Source: JBCBDX01 sp039815825
Lineage (GTDB): Bacteria; Pseudomonadota; Alphaproteobacteria; Rhizobiales; Rhizobiaceae
Assembly (NCBI GenBank): GCA_039815825.1
Contig: JBCBYO010000001.1
Location: forward strand, 1 to 64,000
Direction: 5' to 3'
DNA length: 64,000 bases
Shown here: one piece after another, positions 51,712 to 61,263 of the stretch
How positions within the stretch are numbered: the first letter of the stretch is position 1
Layout: each line of letters opens with the position of its first letter
The notes under the pieces: generated by a model
What the model was told of the DNA's origin: nothing
The model's input: the letters and a program-made list of their open reading frames with translations, nothing else
The model's database searches: none
Made by a program: the position numbers and the translations under genes

Positions 51712-53588
51712 TGAATTTTGACCGTCGACAGTTTCTTGTTGCCACCGCCGGTGCGTTTACTGCGTCGGCGCTTTTTCCCGCTTTATCGTTGGCGGCAAAT
51801 CCGAGTGGCGTGGCGTTGCACGGCCTGTCTGCTTTCGGCGATTTGAAATATGCCGATGGCTTTTCCCACTTTGAATACAACTCGCCGGACGCACCCGTTG
51901 GCGGTACGTTCAATTTCCAGCCGAGCTATTGGTTCTACAACCAGAACATTCAAACATTTAACACGCTCAACTCATTCGTACGCCGCGGTGATGCGCCACC
52001 ACGGATCGAGATATGCTATGACAATTTGATGGCGCGCGCCTTTGATGAGCCTGATGCCACCTACTGCCATATCGCCGAAAGCGTGACGATTTCCGAAGAT
52101 CGGAACCGCTTTACGTTCAAATTGCGGGACATCGCGCGCTTCCATGATGGGTCGCCAATCACTGCCGCTGATGTGAAGTTCACCTTTGACACGCTCAAAG
52201 AGGTTGGCCATCCGCAGCTTAGCCTGCCGTTACAGAAGCTGGCCGGAGTCATTGTAGACGATGAGCGCACCGTGACGTTGGTCTTTGATGGCACACAGTC
52301 GGCGCGTGCTATTCTCACCGTTGTCGATATGCCGATCCAGTCTGCCACCTATTACGCGACACGGCCATTTGATGAATCCACATTGGATATTCCTCTTGGT
52401 TCCGGCGCATATAAAATCGGTCGTTCCCGGCAAGGCACTTTCATCGAGTATGAGCGCGTTGACGATTATTGGGGCCGGGAAATCGGCACTGGACGCGGCT
52501 CGGGTCATTTCCAGACCATTCGCATCGAGTTTTACACCGAACGGACAACCGGATTTGAGGCCTTCAAAAAAGGTGAGGTCCTCTGGCGCGAAGAATTTAC
52601 ATCCAAAACCTGGGCGACGGAATATGCGTTTCCTGCGGTTGAAGATGGTCGCGTCAAGCTGGCGTTGTTTGATGATGAGAAAGCCCCTTCCATGCAGGCT
52701 TGGGCGGTCAATCAGCGGCGCGAACGTTTCAAAGATCGCCGGATACGTGACGCAATTGGCCTTTGCTTTGACTTTGAATGGACAAATGAAAACTTGTTCT
52801 TCGGCATTTATGCACGCCGTCATGGGCTTTTTGGCGGGTCGGATTATGAAGCAACCGGTGCGCCGAGCAGCGACGAACTGGCCTTGATCGAACGCTTGGA
52901 AGCATCTTTCACCATGCCAGACGGTATTCGCGCTGCAGCTTACCTCTATGCACCATCAGACGGGTCCGGCCGTGACCGTACCCGTTTGCGCGAAGCGACC
53001 CGGCTGCTTGCTGACGCCGGTTGGGACGTTGGCGACAATGGCATCCGGCGTAATGCTGCCGGCGAACAACTTGATCTGGAAATCCTGATCCGATCGAGCG
53101 TGTTTGAACGCATCCTGGGGCCGTATGTGGAAACAATGCGTGCTGTCGGCATCAACGCAAGCATGCGTCTTGTAGATCCCGCGCAGTTTCAGGAACGGAC
53201 GTCAACTTTCGATTTTGACATGGTGGGCACCGCAGCATCCTGGGGTGCCACGCCAACAGCGAGCACACTTGAAGGAACCCTTGGTTCTGCGGCAGCCGAG
53301 CTTGAAGGTTCACGAAACTGGGTGGGCACGGCTGATCCACTTGTTGATGCTTTGATTGAGGAGGTTGGCAAAGCCGATACCCGTGAGACGCATCTGACAG
53401 CGATGCGCGTTTTGGACCGGGTCTTGCGTTTGCGACGCGACTGGATTCCAAATTGGGGCTCTGCGAATCACCGGGTGGCCCATTGGGACATGTTTGGCTT
53501 CAAAGAGCCCAAGCCGGACTATTTCTGGCCGGTGGAAGCACTGTGGTGGTATGAAGAAGAAAAGGCAAAAGCGATTGGCAAAGCCTGA
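51711..53588 (+). CDS. Peptide ABC transporter periplasmic binding protein, second copy
   Basis: A 625-aa paralogue of the previous protein (shared HFEYNSPDAPVGGTFNF and DGSPITAADVKFTFDTLKE segments). It begins MNFDRRQFLVATAGAFTASA, whose RRQFL followed by a moderately hydrophobic stretch looks like a twin-arginine signal, unlike the Sec-type signal of its partner. The two probably deliver different ligands, or folded and unfolded forms, to the one YejB/YejE permease. It starts at the stop of the first copy and is 33 bases ahead of yejB. Confidence 0.9.
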   Translation: MNFDRRQFLVATAGAFTASALFPALSLAANPSGVALHGLSAFGDLKYADGFSHFEYNSPDAPVGGTFNFQPSYWFYNQNIQTFNTLNSFVRRGDAPPRIEICYDNLMARAFDEPDATYCHIAESVTISEDRNRFTFKLRDIARFHDGSPITAADVKFTFDTLKEVGHPQLSLPLQKLAGVIVDDERTVTLVFDGTQSARAILTVVDMPIQSATYYATRPFDESTLDIPLGSGAYKIGRSRQGTFIEYERVDDYWGREIGTGRGSGHFQTIRIEFYTERTTGFEAFKKGEVLWREEFTSKTWATEYAFPAVEDGRVKLALFDDEKAPSMQAWAVNQRRERFKDRRIRDAIGLCFDFEWTNENLFFGIYARRHGLFGGSDYEATGAPSSDELALIERLEASFTMPDGIRAAAYLYAPSDGSGRDRTRLREATRLLADAGWDVGDNGIRRNAAGEQLDLEILIRSSVFERILGPYVETMRAVGINASMRLVDPAQFQERTSTFDFDMVGTAASWGATPTASTLEGTLGSAAAELEGSRNWVGTADPLVDALIEEVGKADTRETHLTAMRVLDRVLRLRRDWIPNWGSANHRVAHWDMFGFKEPKPDYFWPVEALWWYEEEKAKAIGKA

Positions 53589-53621
53589 TCCAAGCACAAC
53601 CCAAGGCGGGCGCTAAAAGCC

Positions 53622-54734
53622 ATGGGCGCCTATATTGCACGCCGTCTCTTGTTGATGATCCCGACCATTTTCGGGATCATGGCTATTTCATTTGTCATCA
53701 TTCAGTTTGCCCCTGGCGGTCCTGTTGAACAGGTTATTGCCCAGCTAACCGGTCAAGGCGGCGATGCCACCGATCGCTTTACTGGCGGAGGTGGCGATGT
53801 CGATTTCGGCGCCGAGCCGGGCGACTCCTTTGAAAGCTCGGCTGTGTCCTCGCAATATCGCGGCGCGCAGGGTCTGGACCCAGAGTTCATCGCGGATTTG
53901 GAACGGCAATTTGGCTTTGACAAACCGCCCCTGGAGCGGTTCGGCAACATGCTGTGGGACTATCTGCGCTTTGATTTTGGAGAGAGCTACTTTCGCGATA
54001 TCAGCGTCATCGATCTGATTATTGAAAAGCTGCCGGTGTCGGTTTCGCTCGGCTTATGGATCACCTTGATATCGTATGCCATCTCTATCCCGCTGGGCAT
54101 CTCCAAGGCGGTGAAAGATGGTAGTCGTTTTGATGTGTGGACATCCGGCGTGGTCATCGTGGCCTATGCCATTCCCGGATTTCTGTTTGCGATCCTTCTG
54201 GTCATCCTTTTTGCAGGTGGATCGTTTTATGACTGGTTCCCACTGCGCGGTTTGACATCCGACAATTGGGATGAACTGTCATGGCCTGCGCGTATCCTCG
54301 ACTATTTCTGGCACTTGGCATTGCCGCTGACAGCAATGATCATGTCGGCCTTTGCAACGACAACGCTTTTGACGAAAAACTCGTTTCTCGATGAAATCCG
54401 CAAGCAATATGTGACGACCGCACGTGCCAAGGGCCTGACTGAAAACCAAGTGCTTTATGGTCACGTTTTCCGCAACGCGATGCTGATCATTATTGCGGGA
54501 TTTCCAGGCGCCTTCATCTCAGCGTTCTTCACCGGCTCGCTGTTGATCGAAACGATCTTCACGCTCGACGGGTTAGGGCTGTTGGGCTTTGAGAGTATAG
54601 TCAACCGCGACTATCCGGTCGTTTTTGCAACGCTCTACATCTTCTCGCTCATGGGGCTGCTGGTCAGTCTTTTGTCCGACTTAATGTACACTTGGGTTGA
54701 TCCGCGGATCGACTTTGAAAGCCGGGAGGTGTGA
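53622..54734 (+). CDS. yejB: Peptide ABC transporter permease YejB
   Basis: A 370-aa inner-membrane permease of the DppB/OppB type with the N-terminal MGAYIARRLLLMIPTIFGIMAI, a long periplasmic loop (about 40-140) characteristic of YejB, further helices, and the ATPase-contact loop TTARAKGLTENQVLYGHVFRNA (about 267). It forms the channel with YejE. The yejE start lies one base after the stop. Confidence 0.93.
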   Translation: MGAYIARRLLLMIPTIFGIMAISFVIIQFAPGGPVEQVIAQLTGQGGDATDRFTGGGGDVDFGAEPGDSFESSAVSSQYRGAQGLDPEFIADLERQFGFDKPPLERFGNMLWDYLRFDFGESYFRDISVIDLIIEKLPVSVSLGLWITLISYAISIPLGISKAVKDGSRFDVWTSGVVIVAYAIPGFLFAILLVILFAGGSFYDWFPLRGLTSDNWDELSWPARILDYFWHLALPLTAMIMSAFATTTLLTKNSFLDEIRKQYVTTARAKGLTENQVLYGHVFRNAMLIIIAGFPGAFISAFFTGSLLIETIFTLDGLGLLGFESIVNRDYPVVFATLYIFSLMGLLVSLLSDLMYTWVDPRIDFESREV

Positions 54735-54735
54735 G

Positions 54736-55896
54736 GTGAACAAGCACGCCGATCCGGAAATGGTCGAACGCATCACGCAGGAACGCCCTTCAAAACGTCC
54801 CTTTCTCTCGCCGCTCAATCAGCGGCGGTGGCAGAATTTTAAGGCCAATCGTCGTGGTTACTGGTCCCTGTGGATATTTCTCGTTCTCTTTTTCTTATCG
54901 CTGTTTGCCGAATTCATCGCAAACGACAAACCCGTCCTCGTCTCCTATAAAGGCGAGCTTTTAACGCCGGTTTTTGTCAACTACCCCGAAGAGAAATTCG
55001 GCGGGTTTTTGGCGCGCACTGATTACACCGATCCGTTTATTCAAGAAGAGATCGAAGCCAATGGCTGGATGATCTGGCCGCCAATCCGCTACTCATTTCG
55101 CTCGGTGAACAAGGAAGTGCCAACGACCGCGCCTTCCAAGCCAGCCTTTATGTTTGAAAGCCGCGAAGCGCTGTGCGCGGGCTATCCGGACGGGATTAAT
55201 GATCGAAATTGCGTCGCAGGTAATTTCAACTGGCTCGGCACGGACGATCAGGCGCGCGATGTGTTGGCGCGCATGATTTACGGCTTTCGCATTTCTGTGT
55301 TGTTCGGCTTGATACTTACGGCGGCATCGGCGGTCATTGGGGTCACGGTCGGTGCGGTTCAGGGCTATTTCGGCGGTTGGACAGACCTGATCGGCCAACG
55401 CGTTATCGAGATTTGGTCCGCCATTCCTGTTCTTTACATCCTACTGATCATGGCCGCCGTTTTGCCGCCTGGTTTCTGGGTGCTTCTCGGCATCATGCTT
55501 CTTTTCTCATGGGTCAGCTTCGTGGGAGTTGTGCGGGCCGAATTCCTGCGTGCCCGCAATTTTGAATATGTAAATGCAGCGCGCGCGCTCGGTGTCTCCA
55601 ACGGCACCATCATGTTCCGCCACTTGTTGCCAAATGCGATGGTCGCAACCCTCACTTTCCTGCCCTTCATCCTGAATGGATCAATCACGACCTTGACGTC
55701 GCTTGACTTCCTCGGCTTTGGGCTGCCGCCAGGCTCGCCATCGCTGGGCGAGCTTATTTTGCAAGGTAAGAACAATCTGCAGTCGCCTTGGCTCGGCTTC
55801 ACCGCGTTCTTCTCGGTCGCCATTATGCTGTCGCTTTTGATCTTTGTGGGCGAAGCAACCCGCGACGCGTTTGATCCCAGAAAGACTTTCTCATGA
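54736..55896 (+). CDS. yejE: Peptide ABC transporter permease YejE
   Basis: A 386-aa permease of the DppC type. After a basic N-terminus (SPLNQRRWQNFKANRRGYWSL) there is one helix, then a large periplasmic insert (about 60-170) typical of YejE, and five helices with the loop VNAARALGVSNGTIMFRHLLPNA (about 285). GTG 54736 is preceded by GGGAGGTG, six bases away; an in-frame ATG at 54697 inside yejB is rejected. Its stop overlaps yejF (ATGA). Confidence 0.93.
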   Translation: MNKHADPEMVERITQERPSKRPFLSPLNQRRWQNFKANRRGYWSLWIFLVLFFLSLFAEFIANDKPVLVSYKGELLTPVFVNYPEEKFGGFLARTDYTDPFIQEEIEANGWMIWPPIRYSFRSVNKEVPTTAPSKPAFMFESREALCAGYPDGINDRNCVAGNFNWLGTDDQARDVLARMIYGFRISVLFGLILTAASAVIGVTVGAVQGYFGGWTDLIGQRVIEIWSAIPVLYILLIMAAVLPPGFWVLLGIMLLFSWVSFVGVVRAEFLRARNFEYVNAARALGVSNGTIMFRHLLPNAMVATLTFLPFILNGSITTLTSLDFLGFGLPPGSPSLGELILQGKNNLQSPWLGFTAFFSVAIMLSLLIFVGEATRDAFDPRKTFS

Positions 55897-57524
55897 CGGA
55901 TGCACCTTTGCTCTCCGTTCGGGACTTATCGGTTGCCTTCCATCAGGGCGGCAACACCAATTTGGCCGTCGATCAAATCTCTTTTGATATCGCGCAGGGC
56001 GAAACCGTAGCGCTCGTTGGCGAAAGCGGATCGGGCAAATCGGTCTCCGCCAACTCCGTCTTGAAACTGTTGCCCTATCCGGCCGCGTCCCATCCATCCG
56101 GCGAGATCGTTTTTGACGGCAAGGAGCTTATGGGCGCATCTGATGACGAGCTGCGGCAAGTGCGCGGCAACGACATTGCGATGATCTTCCAAGAGCCGAT
56201 GACATCGCTCAATCCGTTGCAGACCATCGAACGCCAAATAAGTGAAGTAATCGCACTTCATCAAAAAATGGATGATGCAAGCAAGCGCCAACGCACACTG
56301 GAATTGCTCCATCAGGTCGGCATCCGCGATCCTGAAAAACGTCTGGAATCCTACCCGCACCAGCTGTCAGGTGGGCAGCGCCAACGGGTCATGATTGCCA
56401 TGGCGCTCGCCAATACCCCCAAACTCCTGATCGCCGACGAACCAACAACAGCGCTCGACGTCACGGTACAAGCTCAAATTTTGGAGTTGCTTGCGCAGTT
56501 AAAACGCGAGCGCAACATGTCGATGCTGTTCATTACCCATGATCTGGGCATTGTGCGCAAGATCGCCGACCGCGTGTGCGTTATGACGAACGGACAGATT
56601 GTCGAACATGGGCCGACTCACAAAATCTTTGACAGTCCGCAACATGCTTACACCAAGCATCTGTTGGCGGCCGAACCAAAGGGAACACCTCCCACGTTAG
56701 ATGAGACAGCACCAACGGTGATGGCAGGCGGGCAAGTTAAGGTGTGGTTCCCGATAAAGCGCGGCTTCATGCGCCGAACGGTTGACCACGTCAAAGCGGT
56801 GGATGGCATCGATGTGAATGTGCGACGCGGCCAGACCCTCGGCATCGTTGGCGAAAGCGGATCGGGAAAAACGACGCTTGGGCTCGCGCTTTCCCGGCTC
56901 ATCTCGTCGGAAGGCATCATCCGCTTCAACGAAAAGGATTTGCAGGCGCTCTCATTCAAACAGATGCGTCCGATGCGCAAGGATCTGCAGATCGTTTTTC
57001 AAGACCCGTACGGCTCTCTTTCGCCGCGCATGTCGGTTGCCGAGATCGTTGCGGAGGGCCTGCGTATTCACCAACCCAACCTCTCGATCGCCGACCGTGA
57101 CGCGGCAGTCGTACAAGCGCTTGAAGAAGTTGGCGTCGATCCGGCAACACGATTTCGCTATCCGCACGAATTCTCCGGTGGCCAACGCCAGCGCATTGCG
57201 ATTGCGCGAGCTATGGCGCTTAAGCCGAAATTTGTGATGCTCGATGAGCCCACCTCCGCGCTTGACATGAGCGTACAGGCGCAAGTGGTCGATCTGCTAC
57301 GCGACCTTCAAAAAAAGCACGATCTGGCGTTTTTGTTTATCAGTCACGACCTGAAGGTGGTGCGCGCATTGGCCAATGAAGTCATTGTGATGCGCGCGGG
57401 CAAAGTGGTGGAATTCGGCCCTGCAGAACAGATTTTTGACACACCTAAAACCGATTACACAAAAGCGCTGATGGCGGCAGCGTTTGATATCGAAACACGT
57501 CATAGTGCAGCTGTAATGGATTGA
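55893..57524 (+). CDS. yejF: Peptide ABC transporter dual ATP-binding protein YejF
   Basis: A 543-aa fusion of two ABC ATPases. Each half has a Walker A (GESGSGKS about 42; GESGSGKT about 322), a signature (LSGGQRQR about 160; FSGGQRQR about 430) and a Walker B with DEPT. The first half ends with the oligopeptide-type segment HAYTKHLLAAEPKG. It energises YejB/YejE. The gene overlaps yejE by four bases and closes the operon, with the hydroxyacid dehydrogenase gene 10 bases later on the same strand. Confidence 0.94.
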   Translation: MTDAPLLSVRDLSVAFHQGGNTNLAVDQISFDIAQGETVALVGESGSGKSVSANSVLKLLPYPAASHPSGEIVFDGKELMGASDDELRQVRGNDIAMIFQEPMTSLNPLQTIERQISEVIALHQKMDDASKRQRTLELLHQVGIRDPEKRLESYPHQLSGGQRQRVMIAMALANTPKLLIADEPTTALDVTVQAQILELLAQLKRERNMSMLFITHDLGIVRKIADRVCVMTNGQIVEHGPTHKIFDSPQHAYTKHLLAAEPKGTPPTLDETAPTVMAGGQVKVWFPIKRGFMRRTVDHVKAVDGIDVNVRRGQTLGIVGESGSGKTTLGLALSRLISSEGIIRFNEKDLQALSFKQMRPMRKDLQIVFQDPYGSLSPRMSVAEIVAEGLRIHQPNLSIADRDAAVVQALEEVGVDPATRFRYPHEFSGGQRQRIAIARAMALKPKFVMLDEPTSALDMSVQAQVVDLLRDLQKKHDLAFLFISHDLKVVRALANEVIVMRAGKVVEFGPAEQIFDTPKTDYTKALMAAAFDIETRHSAAVMD

Positions 57525-57534
57525 TGAGAGCAGG

Positions 57535-58488
57535 ATGGCAGGCACAATTTTATTGGCAGTGACCGGGTTCGACCCCATTGTTTGGCAGGAACATCTGAAA
57601 GAAGCTGCACCGCATCGGAAGGTCATCACCGACATCAACCAAGCAGATGATCCAGCGGAAATCGACTACGCGGTGGTGTGGAAACAGCGTCCCGGTGTCT
57701 TGAATGACTTGCCTGGTCTTAAAGCCATATTCTCCATCGGTGCGGGGGTTGATCATATCTTCAATGATCCGAACGTTCCCCATGTACCGATTGTGCGGGT
57801 CGTCGCCGATGACCTGACCGATCGCATGAGTGAATACATCGTTTGGCAAGTTCTGGACCAACATCGCCGCGGCCCGGCCTATCGCCAGCAGCAATCCGAG
57901 CGCGTTTGGCGTGAAGACAGGCTACAACCGGCTGCATCTGACGTTACAGTCGGCATCCTCGGCTTGGGAGTCTTGGGAACTGACGCGGCCCATAAGCTTA
58001 ATGTATTAGGGTTTAACGTCACCGGTTGGAGCCGCACTGAGAAGTCGGTCTCGGGCATCACAACATTCCATGGCGAGGATGGTCTGGGCGATTTTTTGCA
58101 GAGTGCCGATATTGTCGCCTGTCTATTGCCGCTGACGCCGCAGACCGTTGGCATCTTGTCCAAGCCAATGTTCATCCGCATGAAAAGGAATGGCCCGTTG
58201 GGTCCAGCGGTCCTGATCAATGCGGGACGCGGGAAACTACAAAATGAAGCTGATATTCTGGCCGCGCTCGAATATGGATGGCTTGGCGCCGCCTGCCTCG
58301 ATGTTTTTGAAGAAGAGCCACTGGCGACGGCAAGTCCGTTATGGGAGCACCCCAAAGTGACCATCACACCGCATGCGGCGGCGACATCTGATCCAACCGC
58401 CTTGATACCGCCGATGATCAAACAAATGGATTCGCATGACGCGGGTGCGCCGCTCGCAAACCTCGTCGACCGCGACGCTGGCTATTAG
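57535..58488 (+). CDS. D-2-hydroxyacid dehydrogenase, GhrA (glyoxylate/hydroxypyruvate reductase A) type
   Basis: A 317-aa NAD(P)-dependent reductase. The Rossmann motif is GILGLGVLGTDAA (about 141); the catalytic set is Arg in INAGRGKLQNEADIL (about 227), Glu in DVFEEEPL (about 256) and His in ITPHAAA (about 279). It lacks an N-terminal catalytic-domain extension, as in GhrA. Likely substrates are glyoxylate and hydroxypyruvate. The short distance to yejF suggests cotranscription. The last four bases overlap the convergent NlpC/P60 gene. Confidence 0.88.
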   Translation: MAGTILLAVTGFDPIVWQEHLKEAAPHRKVITDINQADDPAEIDYAVVWKQRPGVLNDLPGLKAIFSIGAGVDHIFNDPNVPHVPIVRVVADDLTDRMSEYIVWQVLDQHRRGPAYRQQQSERVWREDRLQPAASDVTVGILGLGVLGTDAAHKLNVLGFNVTGWSRTEKSVSGITTFHGEDGLGDFLQSADIVACLLPLTPQTVGILSKPMFIRMKRNGPLGPAVLINAGRGKLQNEADILAALEYGWLGAACLDVFEEEPLATASPLWEHPKVTITPHAAATSDPTALIPPMIKQMDSHDAGAPLANLVDRDAGY

Positions 58489-59345
58489 TCGGGGCGCTTG
58501 TACCCAATGGGCTCTGCATAAAGGTAGGCGATACGCTCGATGGCGTCTGCCGTACTTTCAATGTTGACCATCATCGAATGCGCATTGGCATGTATGATTG
58601 TATTTTCGTCACGGACAATTGCGACATGGCCTTTCCAGAAAATCAGATCGCCGCGTTGTAAATCGTCTGGATTGTTGACCAAAACCCCCAGGGTCTCAAA
58701 TTGCATGTCGGAATCGCGTGAGACCTGCTTGCCGCACATACTCATCGACAATTGCACGAGCCCGGAACAATCGATACCAAAAGCTGTGTTACCGCCCCAC
58801 AAATATGGTGTTCCAAGCAACGTTTCGGCAACGGCAACGTAGTCGGCCCCAACCGTGTCGATAGGCGATAGATGGTGCGCAAATACCCATCCGCCGGTCG
58901 CGAGTTTCGTGTATGGCGTTCCGCGCGTTTCAGCACGATCAATAGCGCATACATTGGTGCCAATAGAGAGTGTCTCGACGGGCGGCACCTTCAAATCGGG
59001 TTCCGGATAGCAAAAGGTACGTGGCGCACAAATCCGCTGTGTTGGTTCAGGTGGCGCGCCTTTTTTAAGCGCCATGGACGGCACATAGCCCACATAACCG
59101 TCACCAGCCGCTTTTACCCAACTCCAATCATCGGCCTCGTCGAAGACAATTACGGCTTCATTGCGCTTCAGCTGCGTGTCTGTGCCGGCACTGGCAGCAG
59201 GGCGTCTCTTCAGATTGCAAACGGCGACCCCGATATGCGACGGCTCCCCATCAACGAACCGGCCCGCCTCGACAAGACCGCGAAGTTCAGCGTCCGCCAG
59301 GTCATCACGATAGGCATGGAGGCGTTTGTCCAAGTTTTGCGTCAT
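58485..59345 (-). CDS. NlpC/P60-family peptidoglycan endopeptidase with SH3-like domains
   Basis: A 286-aa hydrolase of cell-wall peptides. Two bacterial SH3-like regions (about 25-95 and 105-160, with DDWSWVKAAGDGYVGYVPS) precede the NlpC/P60 domain whose catalytic triad is Cys in FGIDCSGLVQ (about 205), His in KGHVAIVRDEN (about 255) and a following polar residue (HANAH). No signal peptide is visible, as in the similar DvlpC-type proteins of alphaproteobacteria, so the export route is unclear. ATG 59345 overlaps the MarR stop (ATGA). Confidence 0.88.
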   Translation of the reverse strand: MTQNLDKRLHAYRDDLADAELRGLVEAGRFVDGEPSHIGVAVCNLKRRPAASAGTDTQLKRNEAVIVFDEADDWSWVKAAGDGYVGYVPSMALKKGAPPEPTQRICAPRTFCYPEPDLKVPPVETLSIGTNVCAIDRAETRGTPYTKLATGGWVFAHHLSPIDTVGADYVAVAETLLGTPYLWGGNTAFGIDCSGLVQLSMSMCGKQVSRDSDMQFETLGVLVNNPDDLQRGDLIFWKGHVAIVRDENTIIHANAHSMMVNIESTADAIERIAYLYAEPIGYKRPD

Positions 59346-59701
59346 TTCGCCAGCCATTTGGCCTTATCGACAATGAGATCCGAAAAGCGCTCCAGATAAA
59401 GAGCGCCTTCGACGGTTTTGCCGATTATGACATTGCGGCGATCACTGGGATCGCGTCGGCGCATCACGAGCTTCATCTGACCCATAGTGTCCAAGGCGCG
59501 CGTGATCACCGGTTTGGTCACGTTCAGTTTCGCCGCCAAGCCGCGTACGGTATGCGGCGGCGGATCCATATAGATTGACAGCAAGATCGCCATCTGGCGG
59601 GTAGTCAAATCATGCTCGCGCTTTACCACTTCGTTCAAAACGACGTCGCGCCACAGGTTTAACGCCTGACTTGGTTTTAAAGCTACGCTCACAGACTTCA
59701 C
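59342..59701 (-). CDS. MarR-family transcriptional regulator
   Basis: A 119-aa winged-helix protein: LTTRQMAILLSIYMDPPPHTVRGLAAKLNVTKPVITRALDTMGQMKLVMRRRDPSDRRNVIIG spans the recognition helix and wing (about 30-95). It is shorter than a usual MarR and lacks much of the terminal dimer helices. It is translationally coupled to the NlpC/P60 gene and lies 45 bases downstream of the aminopeptidase gene. Confidence 0.86.
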   Translation of the reverse strand: MKSVSVALKPSQALNLWRDVVLNEVVKREHDLTTRQMAILLSIYMDPPPHTVRGLAAKLNVTKPVITRALDTMGQMKLVMRRRDPSDRRNVIIGKTVEGALYLERFSDLIVDKAKWLAK

Positions 59702-59746
59702 ACATTTAATTTCGGAGCCGTTATGATAGCCCGCAACTCATGTAGA

Positions 59747-61162
59747 TCAAGCCTTGCTGCTTGCCTTGGGCGGATATCGCCTTTCCAAAACCCGAAACAA
59801 CGCGCGCAATCCCTGTGCCTCTCCGCCCACCGATGCGTGTGGTTTGGATGCAGTCGACCAAGCAAATACATCAAAATGCACCCAACTACGGGCTCGTGTG
59901 ACAAACTTTTGCAAAAACAATGCTGCCGTTATCGCGCCGCCAAGGGAGTCGGAGCTGATATTGCAACAGTCCGCAACAGTGGAAGAGAGGTTGCGCGCAT
60001 AGTCTTTCCAAAGCGGCATGCGCCAGATTGGATCCAGTTCAAGGGTTGATGCATCACCAAGTTCAGCCGCCAGCGTGTCGTCATCGGTAAAGAACGGCGC
60101 CACATCTGGACCCAGCGCGACGCGCGCCGCTCCCGTCAGGGTCGCAAAATCGATAAGCAGTTCGGGTGTCTCTTCGTCCGCCAAGGCAAGCGCGTCGGCC
60201 AATATAAGGCGACCCTCTGCATCAGTATTACCGATTTCTACCGTGATGTCTTTTCGAGAGGGATAGACATCGCCAGGTCGAAAAGCACCTGACGATATGG
60301 AGTTCTCCACCGTCGGTATCAGTAACCGCAATCGTACATCCAGTTTTGCGGCCATCACCATATCGGCAAGCGCGATCATGTGAGCCGCGCCGCCCATATC
60401 CTTTTTCATGTTTCGCATGGAGTTGCCCGGCTTGATGTTCAAGCCGCCAGTGTCATAGGCAACACCTTTACCAACCAGGGTCAATTTCGGTGCCCCGCGC
60501 CGTCCCCATTTTATATCGACCAATCTGGGTTGCTCGGCCGCTGCTCGGCCAACCGCGTGTATTAGCGGGAAGTTCTTTGCCAACAGGTCATCGCCTGTGA
60601 TCACCTTGACAGTGGCTTTGTGCGCTCGCGCTACCGCTCTTGCTGCAGCTTCGATCGCATTAGGCCCCATGTCGTTGGCCGGCGTGTTGACCATGTCGCG
60701 TACGACATGGACACCCTTGGCTTTGCGCAGGACAAGCTCCAGATCAACGCCTTGTGGGATATGCAAGATGACATCGCTAGAGTTGCGCGATTTGTAACGG
60801 TCAAATGCATAACTCCCCAACAGATAACCAAGCAGTAATTGTTCAGCGTCGACGCCATCCGGTATCGTCTTGAAATACCAATGGCCATCGGGTAGCTGGC
60901 GGGCCAATTTACCGGCTGCAAATGGGTTTGCCTCAGGCGCAATCCCGAGAACCGCTCCTGCTATATCTCCATCCTTTATGGATGTTGCGGGCAACAGGCT
61001 AACAAATTCATCGGTCAGTTTTTGATCGTTTGCGCCCAGCCATGCAATTGCGGAGGCCGGTAGTTCGGATGTGTCAGCAGCGATCACATAGATCGGCTTT
61101 GACTTTGTTCCCGGTGCTGCTTGCGTGACCAAGTTTTTAAGCGCCGTCGCGGTATCGTCCAC
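59747..61162 (-). CDS. Leucyl aminopeptidase (M17 family)
   Basis: A cytoplasmic dizinc/dimanganese exopeptidase of 471 aa. The catalytic C-terminal domain has VGKGVAYDTGGLNIKPG (about 230), KKDMGGAAHM (about 253) and the signature NTDAEGRLILADAL (about 312), with all metal ligands and the catalytic Lys/Arg. The GTG start has GGAG about eight bases upstream. It resembles the PepB/LAP-like form kept beside NlpC/P60 proteins in alphaproteobacteria, suggesting a role in turnover of wall or dietary peptides. Confidence 0.92.
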   Translation of the reverse strand: MDDTATALKNLVTQAAPGTKSKPIYVIAADTSELPASAIAWLGANDQKLTDEFVSLLPATSIKDGDIAGAVLGIAPEANPFAAGKLARQLPDGHWYFKTIPDGVDAEQLLLGYLLGSYAFDRYKSRNSSDVILHIPQGVDLELVLRKAKGVHVVRDMVNTPANDMGPNAIEAAARAVARAHKATVKVITGDDLLAKNFPLIHAVGRAAAEQPRLVDIKWGRRGAPKLTLVGKGVAYDTGGLNIKPGNSMRNMKKDMGGAAHMIALADMVMAAKLDVRLRLLIPTVENSISSGAFRPGDVYPSRKDITVEIGNTDAEGRLILADALALADEETPELLIDFATLTGAARVALGPDVAPFFTDDDTLAAELGDASTLELDPIWRMPLWKDYARNLSSTVADCCNISSDSLGGAITAALFLQKFVTRARSWVHFDVFAWSTASKPHASVGGEAQGLRALFRVLERRYPPKASSKA

Positions 61163-61263
61163 TCGTTAACTCCACGTTAGGGATGATTGATTACTCAATA
61201 TTAACCGACATTAACGCCCGTTTTCGCGCTTTGTCGCCTTCTTGTCGAGACCAGGTGAAGGAA

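Noticed and set aside
61201..61214. TTAA-N6-TTAA before tadD as a CtrA site
   Set aside because: The spacer is six bases rather than the seven of the consensus, and the sequence is within an AT-rich leader.
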